A DNA stretch of 29,460 nt from a virus. Every line of letters starts with the position of its first letter. Position 1 is the first letter of the stretch. Positions 7,187-13,196 of the stretch are shown here, one piece after another. The notes beneath the pieces were generated by a model. The model was not told where the DNA came from and searched no databases. It was given only the letters and a program-made list of their open reading frames with translations. Both the position numbers and the translations under genes were made by a program. Where the stretch lies: positions 1-29,460 of IMG/VR virus record IMGVR_UViG_3300020177_000044. One strand, 5' to 3'.

Positions 7187-7205
7187 AGTTGAACTACGTT
7201 CAACT
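7187..7205. terminator. Perfect 8-bp hairpin upstream of the late promoter
   Basis: AGTTGAAC pairs with GTTCAACT across a TAC loop. For leftward transcripts it is followed by TATAATATATAAATA, not a clean U tract, and for rightward ones by GTGTTTTCG. It could end early leftward transcription ahead of the late promoter, or be a processing site. Terminator activity is uncertain. Confidence 0.4.
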
Positions 7206-7648
7206 GTGTTTTCGTTTGCACTCAACACATTTATATTTTTTTAGTAATATTTAAATAAGGCATATGCAAAGCATATGCATTTAATATTATGTAGATTGAT
7301 CTGGTCAGACGGAACCTGTTTAAGGGTTCCATCTTCTCAAACATTATGTGAGTATCACTAGCCGAGACATTGGAAGTAGGTGTTTATTATACTGCTACAC
7401 AATGGGCTCTGACCTTTCCCAACCTACGTCGACATCGTTGTTTCCAACTACCTCTCGCTTCGTTCCTATTGCTAAAGAGTTTTTATGTGTAATGTGCAGT
7501 TTTTCGACAGCCAACAATCTATCTATACCAACCTGTGAGCCCAATTTGTTTGATGGCTTCCTACCTCTGGGTAGTCAATCAGTATGTTACGTGTGCTCCT
7601 ATACGGTAGCTTTTTCCACAGCGGTGTGTATGAACTGGCCCGCCAACC
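7206..7648. other. 443-base gap without a credible gene; possible structured RNA
   Basis: No frame here looks coding. The 7300-7640 part seems richer in G+C (45% for 7381-7440 by hand count) than the surroundings and holds several small hairpins: GCATATGC-AAA-GCATATGC (7260-7278), GGAACC-8-GGTTCC (7311-7330), on the minus strand GTTG-GAAA-CAAC with a GNRA-type loop (7437-7448), and CTACC-4-GGTAG (7561-7574). I saw no tRNA T-loop, no tmRNA ends and no RNase P core. A leftward RNA read through from the nuclease gene is the likeliest transcript. Whether it folds into one conserved structure cannot be judged from a single sequence. Confidence 0.4.
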
Positions 7649-8098
7649 TTATGTGTTGGATTGTTTTGCCTTGATGGAATGTTCTAGCAATGCCTGTTTG
7701 AGTTTGTCTGATCCGCCGACTCTAACATTAATAATACCATTATAGTATTCATCTGTTTCAAGTACTCTGCGATCAAACTGTTCTCGTGCCTCTATGTAGG
7801 ACATTTCGCCTCTACCTTTACATAGGTATAATATTTCTCTTGTAAACTTATCTTTGCCTAGTGCTGCTACGTCTGCGTTTAGTCTGTCTGAACTACCGTA
7901 GTATGTTCTCCAGTCGCTTTCTTTGTAGCCGCGTCTTTTATTTTTCTTGCCTTTTAAAGGTGGCTTAGTAGTTTTGAACTTTGCTAGTTTTTTGCCTATG
8001 TATTTTTGATTGTTAGTAAGGTTGGTGATAAGATAAACAAATCCTTCATACTCATCTGGTATTTCAGTTATTTCTTTACCTCGATATGTCCAACTCAT
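7649..8098 (-). CDS. GIY-YIG-like endonuclease (Seg-type)
   Basis: The 149-residue protein has the GIY-YIG signature in relaxed form: FVYLITN (residues 20-26) followed by QKYIGKK (about 31-37), then a basic stretch, YYGSS (about 67-71), a KDKFTREIL strand, and a helix with the conserved glutamate (RGEMSYIEAREQF). This is the order of catalytic elements in the family, which cuts DNA at single sites; short freestanding members in T4-like phages are often called Seg-like homing endonucleases. The variant YIGKK form may also serve a non-homing role such as host DNA degradation or repair. The ATG at 8098 is the first possible start after an in-frame stop. There is no strong ribosome site. It follows the small gene downstream of gp46 after a 51-base gap. 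Confidence 0.75.
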   Translation of the reverse strand: MSWTYRGKEITEIPDEYEGFVYLITNLTNNQKYIGKKLAKFKTTKPPLKGKKNKRRGYKESDWRTYYGSSDRLNADVAALGKDKFTREILYLCKGRGEMSYIEAREQFDRRVLETDEYYNGIINVRVGGSDKLKQALLEHSIKAKQSNT

Positions 8099-8149
8099 AC
8101 AGTAGTTACTTGTTTGCCTTTACCTCACGTGCCTTTTTTGAATAAATGC

Positions 8150-8359
8150 CTATGTGTCTCTATTATTACGTAGTTCGGTTATGTGTTTTTCATATTTGTC
8201 TATTATTTCGTCTTGCCTTTGTTTTGCTAATCCCATTAGCAGCCTTAATTCTCTCCGAGCAGTACGTTTTGTACTTTCACTCGGTCTTCTTTCAAAAGTT
8301 TCGCTGGCTTTCAAGTAACTTAACACAGCTTGCATTATTTGATCGTGAGTATCGTTCAT
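8150..8359 (-). CDS. Small conserved-looking helical protein of unknown function
   Basis: This is a 69-residue, strongly charged and almost fully helical protein (ESTKRTARRELRLLMGLAKQ in the middle, ending DKYEKHITELRNNRDT). It starts at the gp46 stop with a TAATG overlap, so it is probably translated by re-initiation and made together with the gp46/gp47 nuclease. I see no catalytic motif, no cysteines and no membrane segment. The link to recombination is by position only. Composition and the coupled start argue that it is a real gene. Confidence 0.65.
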   Translation of the reverse strand: MNDTHDQIMQAVLSYLKASETFERRPSESTKRTARRELRLLMGLAKQRQDEIIDKYEKHITELRNNRDT

Positions 8360-10137
8360 TATTCTACAATATCAATATCATTCTCGTAACTAGTAAATCC
8401 GTTTTCCTTAATCACTTTCATGACATGATTCACTCTGCCTATTAGTTCGTCTTTGTGTGAGATTAAGAAAACATTTTTACTACGTTCTCTACCCATTTTC
8501 TTTAGTACAGCAAGTGCTGACTCAACGCCAGCAGTGTCCATGCCACTGTCAATAAGTTCGTCAATAAACAACAAGTTAATACCTTGATACAATGACTCCC
8601 AAACATCTCTAAATGCCCAACTCATGCCTAGTATCAGCCTGTTGCGCTCGCCTCGACTCAAGTTATCAAAGTCCAAGTCTTGTCCTAGCTGAGTAATCTC
8701 AGTTGACAAATCGTTTTGGAACTGAACTTGATGCGGCAAGCCTAGTTTATCAAGATAGTATGTGAGCCTATTGTTCAAGTACGCTAAGTTTTGATCTATA
8801 ATCTTTTTACGAATGAACGAATCTTTGTTTGTCAACAGTTTAAGCAAAAACTCTTGGTGTTCTTTGAGTAACGTAAGCTGGTTAACTGGTTCCCAATCGA
8901 TATTTTGTAGTGCTGTCTCTGTTAAATCGTCAATCTGTGTTTGATATGGATCTTCTTCTTGCTGTTTACTTATTAATGTACTGCGCAAGTTATCTACGTT
9001 GTTTCTATGTTCGTATGCTTCTTTAGCACTTTCGTAAAACGTAGTAGGCTTGCCGTTGATATCGCCAATCTCTTCTAATAGCTGCATAGTTGTGTTTAGT
9101 TTACTTGAAACTTCGCTTTGATATGCAACTGCATCATCTAGTTCTTGTACTTTTAGCGATTCAATCTCAGCTTTTTTGTCTGCATGTAGCTCTTGACCGC
9201 AAGTATAACATGTTGCATCCTTTAATTCTAAGATGTCTTTATTAACCTTTTCAACACTAGTAGTAGCACGCCGTAGTGCAGGCTCGAGTGTGCTTAACTC
9301 TTTCCTTAAAGAGGTTAGTTTGTTGTTGTGTTCAGTCCAGCTAGCCAGTTTTTCATGTGCATCAAGCTCATATTCAATGTCCAACTTCTCTAATTCTTCA
9401 ATCCCTGCTGCTAATCTATCTTGATCTTGTCTACTTTTGCTTTGCCAAGCACGTTGTCTACCTGCAAGTGTTTCAATACTCTGCTCAATCTTTTTATTTG
9501 CAGCTTCGATGGCATTGATCTTTAATGTTTCTTCTGTGATAGCATCTTTTGTCTGTTTTACTTTTTCTTTTAAGCTATCTGCTTTTTCGGTAAGAATAGT
9601 AATGCCCAATAACTGCTCAATAATAGCACGTTGATCGTTTGCTCGCATACTTAGGAAAGGTTCTGTGTAAGTATTGAGTGCAACTACGTGTTTAAACATA
9701 TCATGGCTCATGTCAAGCAAACTATTGATATCTTCTTGTGTTTTTCTACTATCGCCTTGCGATTCGTCGTGTAAATCATCCTTTTGTTCGTGATTGTTCA
9801 CGTAAAACTTGAGAACATTTGGAGATCTACCACGCTCGATGCGGTATTGGTTAGTACCTATACCGAAGTTAAGAGTAACTAACATGCCTTTGCTGTTGGT
9901 TTTGTTGATCAAGTTGTTGCGTTTGATGTTTGTAAGAGCTGTACCATACAATGCATAGCTTAATGCGTTGATGATAGTAGTCTTACCTGTACCATTACGT
10001 GATCCAGTGTCGTCTCCGCCTTGATCTAAGTTCTCTCCTAGTACAAGTGTTAGTTGTTCTTTGTTGAAGTCTACAGCCTGAGTAACATTACCCACACTCA
10101 TGAAGTTCTTTACGGTTAAGTCTTGTATTTTAATCAT
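8359..10137 (-). CDS. gp46: Recombination endonuclease subunit gp46 (Rad50/SbcC-type ATPase)
   Basis: The 592-residue protein (T4 gp46 is 560) is the SMC-like ATPase that, with gp47, resects DNA ends for phage recombination-dependent replication and helps degrade host DNA. Visible are the N-terminal VKNFMSVGNV, Walker A GTGKTT (about residues 49-54), a long coiled coil broken by the zinc hook CYTC (Cys310/Cys313), the ABC signature LSRGERNRL (about 492-500), and Walker B LLFIDELID (about 520-530). The ATG overlaps the gp47 stop as ATGA, so the two subunits are probably made in balanced amounts. No missing key residue was seen. Confidence 0.95.
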   Translation of the reverse strand: MIKIQDLTVKNFMSVGNVTQAVDFNKEQLTLVLGENLDQGGDDTGSRNGTGKTTIINALSYALYGTALTNIKRNNLINKTNSKGMLVTLNFGIGTNQYRIERGRSPNVLKFYVNNHEQKDDLHDESQGDSRKTQEDINSLLDMSHDMFKHVVALNTYTEPFLSMRANDQRAIIEQLLGITILTEKADSLKEKVKQTKDAITEETLKINAIEAANKKIEQSIETLAGRQRAWQSKSRQDQDRLAAGIEELEKLDIEYELDAHEKLASWTEHNNKLTSLRKELSTLEPALRRATTSVEKVNKDILELKDATCYTCGQELHADKKAEIESLKVQELDDAVAYQSEVSSKLNTTMQLLEEIGDINGKPTTFYESAKEAYEHRNNVDNLRSTLISKQQEEDPYQTQIDDLTETALQNIDWEPVNQLTLLKEHQEFLLKLLTNKDSFIRKKIIDQNLAYLNNRLTYYLDKLGLPHQVQFQNDLSTEITQLGQDLDFDNLSRGERNRLILGMSWAFRDVWESLYQGINLLFIDELIDSGMDTAGVESALAVLKKMGRERSKNVFLISHKDELIGRVNHVMKVIKENGFTSYENDIDIVE

Positions 10138-11147
10138 GTTAGCTCGTTATATATGTCTAATAATAGTTTTTTGTTGAACTGTTCGCTGTCGATTGCTTGT
10201 ATCTCATTGCTTACGATCTGATCTACGCTCTCAAACTGTTCGATATCAAGATCAGTGGTAATATCTTCTATATTCTTGTTTGGAATAAGTGTTATTTCTC
10301 TGCAACTATATGCTTCCATAAAGGTTTCTTTGATAAAGGTTGCCTCTTCGTAGCTAATATCAATGTCTAGTGTAACTCTAAGGTACATGTTTGGCTTGAT
10401 AAGTGTATCCTTCTCGTCAATCAACTTGGATAGCCTGACTGTACGATACTTAGGACACTCTTCCCAATCGATGTACAGTGGTTCTGCATCATTCTCTTTG
10501 TCCAGTATCATCATACCACGTGCATCGTCCCACGCATCAGCGTAGTTATGCGGAAAAGCATTACCAATGTAATGTACTTTGCCTTGCTTCTGACGTTTGT
10601 GGAAGTGACCACTGAACACATACTCTTGGTTCTTAAAGTGTTCAGCTTTAAGTTCTCCGTGGTCCGGCATTTGTACCATAGCGTTCATGTAGAACGATGG
10701 GAGTTCGAAGTGACCAAACAAGTATTTTGCTTTTAACTTTTCAATCTTCTTCCATTCATCGCCAACCAACCAAGGCACCAGTGCAACATCGTCTTTGACC
10801 ATCATTTGATCTATTACGGTAATGCCTGGTATGTGTCTTGCAAACTCAGTCGAACTAATATCACGTTTGTCTTTGTAGTACAAGTCGTGATTACCAGCAA
10901 ACATATAGAAGTTTTCAAAGGCTTCACCTAGTTTTTCTAGTAGCCTAATAGTCGTATCCATAGTTGTAAGGTTAAGACTGTTGCGATTATGATGCCAGTC
11001 ACCACAAAACAATCCAGTTTCACATCCGTGAGCCTTGGCTTGTTCGATATACCAATCAATATAGTCCTCGCAGTCCTGATTATGGACTCGACTGTTGCCT
11101 TTCATACCTAAATGTATGTCAGTAAACACCGCTGCTTTGTTAAACAA
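10134..11147 (-). CDS. gp47: Recombination endonuclease subunit gp47 (Mre11/SbcD-type nuclease)
   Basis: The 337-residue protein (T4 gp47 is 339) carries the metallophosphoesterase motifs in order: DIHLG (Asp10, His12), GDWHHNR (residues 49-55), AGNHD (84-88) and GHFHKR (about 180). These residues bind two metal ions and form the nuclease site that works with gp46. The start is TTG at 11145-11147, preceded by GGAG with 7-base spacing; no in-frame ATG precedes it. A TATAAT with a weaker -35 lies just upstream, so it may be transcribed both from the gp55 promoter and its own. Confidence 0.95.
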   Translation of the reverse strand: MFNKAAVFTDIHLGMKGNSRVHNQDCEDYIDWYIEQAKAHGCETGLFCGDWHHNRNSLNLTTMDTTIRLLEKLGEAFENFYMFAGNHDLYYKDKRDISSTEFARHIPGITVIDQMMVKDDVALVPWLVGDEWKKIEKLKAKYLFGHFELPSFYMNAMVQMPDHGELKAEHFKNQEYVFSGHFHKRQKQGKVHYIGNAFPHNYADAWDDARGMMILDKENDAEPLYIDWEECPKYRTVRLSKLIDEKDTLIKPNMYLRVTLDIDISYEEATFIKETFMEAYSCREITLIPNKNIEDITTDLDIEQFESVDQIVSNEIQAIDSEQFNKKLLLDIYNELT

Positions 11148-11169
11148 GAATATTCTCCATTTCCTGTAT

Positions 11170-11198
11170 ATTATAAACTAGATTTTTAGGAAGATCAA
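11170..11198 (-). promoter_or_regulatory. Possible sigma70-type promoter before gp47
   Basis: On the minus strand TTGATC (11193-11198) and TATAAT (11170-11175) are separated by 17 bases. The -10 is perfect and the -35 matches 4 of 6. It lies in the 54-base gap between gp55 and gp47 and could add early transcription of gp47-gp46. Confidence 0.45.
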
Positions 11199-11201
11199 CC
11201 T

Positions 11202-12032
11202 TTATTTTTTAGTTGCACTCTCTTCGCGCTTTACAGCAGCTTCCCATTCGCCTGCATGTAGTCTAGTATGACTAGGATTCATGTCATTCATCTCTAAAAT
11301 GTCATCTCTTATGTTCTGCGCACGTTTTTCAATGTTAATCACACGCACAAACGAGTTAGTAACCACAGCAGTGTAGTATGCAAACGGATTGTTAGACTTT
11401 GCTTCGTCAAACTGTAGTCCAATCTGCGACAGTTGTAGTATTGCCTGGCCTTTCATTTCGTCATTGTAAGTATATCCACGCACATTACCACGGGTAGCAT
11501 AACGATCAACAAGTTTTAACCACATCATAGCAAGTTTATTGGTTGCCATGCCGTGTCCTTTGTTAAAATATCCGTTTTCCATGCCACCTTCCCAGTGACT
11601 TTTTCCTACACAAATAAGATTATCATCATCATCAAACTTATAGTGCTGAAATGGAGGAAAGTTTAGTTTAGTTTTATGATCGGCAACTGTTTTAGGATTT
11701 TTCTTTCTTCCGGGCTCTTCTGGAATATGATCAAATGTCATAATACGAAAGATTAGTTCGTTTTTTTCAATCTTTCTATAATCTACTGAAAACTCTGCCA
11801 TCTTTACCTTTTTGCCAGAAGCCTTTGCAGCTTCGTATGCACGAGATCCTTGCAGTTTTGCTTTGTTTCTCTTTGCTTCGGCAATAGTTCTTATGTTGAT
11901 TTTATCTACACTGGGCAAAATAATATCATAATCAGCATGTTCTGGTGCAATGTAACTACAAAATGTAGCCTTACTTCGGTGTATCTCCAACAACATGTCT
12001 TTGTTATTGAGATAGTTTATTTTTCTAGCCAT
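11202..12032 (-). CDS. gp55: Late-transcription sigma factor (T4 gp55 homologue)
   Basis: The 276-residue protein (T4 gp55 is 185) directs host RNA polymerase to late promoters with the TATAAATA-type -10 box. The best-matching part is residues about 165-255: GHGMATNKLAMMWLKLVDRYATRGN, then IGLQFDEAKSNNPFAYYTAVVTNSFVRVINIEKR, a degenerate sigma region 2 typical of gp55 in marine T4-like phages. The N-terminal 100 residues are basic and extra relative to T4. The C-terminus (VKREESATKK) is hydrophilic and lacks an obvious hydrophobic clamp-binding tail. AGGAG lies about 7 bases before the ATG. A perfect sigma70 promoter precedes it, which fits early synthesis of a regulator needed later, and it heads the gp55-gp47-gp46 run. 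Confidence 0.88.
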   Translation of the reverse strand: MARKINYLNNKDMLLEIHRSKATFCSYIAPEHADYDIILPSVDKINIRTIAEAKRNKAKLQGSRAYEAAKASGKKVKMAEFSVDYRKIEKNELIFRIMTFDHIPEEPGRKKNPKTVADHKTKLNFPPFQHYKFDDDDNLICVGKSHWEGGMENGYFNKGHGMATNKLAMMWLKLVDRYATRGNVRGYTYNDEMKGQAILQLSQIGLQFDEAKSNNPFAYYTAVVTNSFVRVINIEKRAQNIRDDILEMNDMNPSHTRLHAGEWEAAVKREESATKK

Positions 12033-12051
12033 TTATCGACTCCTTTAATAC

Positions 12052-12080
12052 ATTATAATATACATAGTTTATTTTGTCAA
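12052..12080 (-). promoter_or_regulatory. Perfect-consensus sigma70 early promoter for gp55
   Basis: The minus strand has TTGACA (12075-12080), a 17-base spacer and TATAAT (12052-12057), a full match to the bacterial consensus. Transcription would start near 12045, giving a very short leader with AAAGGAG before the gp55 ATG. The -35 touches the divergent late box at 12080-12087. Confidence 0.85.
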
Positions 12081-12087
12081 CTAAATA
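12080..12087 (+). promoter_or_regulatory. Late promoter box ACTAAATA for the baseplate operon
   Basis: The box is followed by GTAGTGTAGGAG; the predicted start near 12093 leaves a leader of about 13 bases that carries the ribosome site AGGAG (6 bases before ATG 12106). It shares its edge with the -35 of the gp55 promoter. Confidence 0.6.
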
Positions 12088-12105
12088 GTAGTGTAGGAGT
12101 TTACA

Positions 12106-12894
12106 ATGACAAACAATCCAAATCAATCAGTACCAAACACAGTTGGTACTAGAAATCTTAATAACACGTTCTTTGCAAATCGATCAAATGTTGGCAAATC
12201 AATACGTTCAAGAAGTTTACCTCCAGGCGCAGAACCTGATAGAGGCTCTGCAACAACTGCACGGTTTGCTCCAACAAACGATTCAGTTCCAGATTGGCGA
12301 GTCAAGATAAAAGTTCCTACAATATCATCTTATAGATATAGTCCTATATTAGCTCCTTTAGCACAAACAGATTGGTATGCCGTTTTTCCTGTTACTCCAA
12401 CAATAAACCTTGTATCATCGGCAGCATATGAGGAAATGGCTCCTACACATAGTAATTATCCTTTTCCGCAATATGTTAACAGTAGACATGACGATATAAC
12501 TGTCACTGGAAGATTTCCAGTACAGTCTGAAGAAGATGGAATGTATTGGGTTGCTTGTGTTCACTTGTTTAGAAGTCTTACTAAGATGTTTTATGGTGAA
12601 AGTAGTGAAAAAGGTTCACCACCACCTGTTGTAAAACTAAGTGGATATGGAGATTATGTTTTAAACAATGTACCGGTTGTAGTCACACAGTTTAGTTTTG
12701 ATTTAGCTGATGAAATTGATTATATCAAAGTAAATACGGGCGCATTTGGAGAATATTCTTCAACTTATCAAATGGTTCCAACAAATAGTATGCTTTCAAT
12801 AGGTTTAAAACCAACATACAGCCGAAGCAAAGTATCAAGCTTCAATATGGATCAGTTTATCACTGGTAATATAGCAAATAAAGGATTTATCTAA
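12106..12894 (+). CDS. gp48: Baseplate tail-tube cap protein (gp48-like)
   Basis: The 262-residue protein is probably the counterpart of T4 gp48 (364 residues), which caps the baseplate hub and starts the tail tube. Its core has a tube-like beta pattern: PDWRVKIKVP near residue 62, the PILAPLAQTDWYAVFPVTP stretch, HDDITVTGRFPVQSEEDGMYWVACVHLFRSLTKMFYG, then LSGYGDYVLNNVPVVVTQFSFDL and MLSIGLKPTYSR. The N-terminal 60 residues are low in structure. Placement directly before gp53 matches the order seen in marine T4-like phages. gp54 (tube initiator) is the main alternative, since both are related to the tube fold. AGGAG precedes the ATG; the stop overlaps gp53 as TAATG. Confidence 0.65.
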   Translation: MTNNPNQSVPNTVGTRNLNNTFFANRSNVGKSIRSRSLPPGAEPDRGSATTARFAPTNDSVPDWRVKIKVPTISSYRYSPILAPLAQTDWYAVFPVTPTINLVSSAAYEEMAPTHSNYPFPQYVNSRHDDITVTGRFPVQSEEDGMYWVACVHLFRSLTKMFYGESSEKGSPPPVVKLSGYGDYVLNNVPVVVTQFSFDLADEIDYIKVNTGAFGEYSSTYQMVPTNSMLSIGLKPTYSRSKVSSFNMDQFITGNIANKGFI

Positions 12895-13196
12895 TGGCAA
12901 ACTATGGAAAAACTAGTCCTTACGGAAATACAAAACTTACAACCAGCGGCGAGTTAGGTTTCTTCTCTATTAGACCAGTTCCAGCAGAAGATGACGATAT
13001 TCTTTACACTATTGAGCCTCAATATTCACACCGTCCTGACTTGTTAGCATATGATTTGTATAATACATCAAAGTTATGGTGGGTTTTTGCTCAAAGAAAT
13101 ATGGATACAATAAAGGATCCTGTATTTGATTTTGAAGCTGGCACTAAAATATTTTTACCTAAGAAATCAAAATTGAAAACAGAGTTAGGAATCTAA
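12894..13196 (+). CDS. gp53: Baseplate wedge protein gp53
   Basis: At 100 residues it is half the size of T4 gp53 (196) but holds the recognisable core: YSHRPDLLAYDLYNTSKLWWVFAQRN followed by the D-x-I-x-D-P loop (MDTIKDPVFDFEAGTKIFLP), a LysM-like module. In T4, gp53 links gp6 rings and surrounds the hub. The short form is usual in marine T4-like phages. Both ends are coupled by TAATG overlaps to its neighbours, so it is translated as part of the gp48-gp53-hub unit. Confidence 0.85.
   Translation: MANYGKTSPYGNTKLTTSGELGFFSIRPVPAEDDDILYTIEPQYSHRPDLLAYDLYNTSKLWWVFAQRNMDTIKDPVFDFEAGTKIFLPKKSKLKTELGI

Noticed and set aside
7206-7648. tRNA, tmRNA or group I intron
   Set aside because: No T-loop consensus, no acceptor stem pairs, no tag-peptide frame and no intron core recognised on either strand.
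7348-7674. 108-codon plus-strand frame in the non-coding gap
   Set aside because: Cysteine-rich, unbalanced composition, no ribosome site, and its end runs antisense into the nuclease gene; it looks like a chance frame.
11143-11160. Tiny frame ATG GAG AAT ATT CTT GTT TAA overlapping the gp47 start
   Set aside because: Six codons ending on the gp47 start region; most likely chance, though a leader-peptide effect cannot be excluded.
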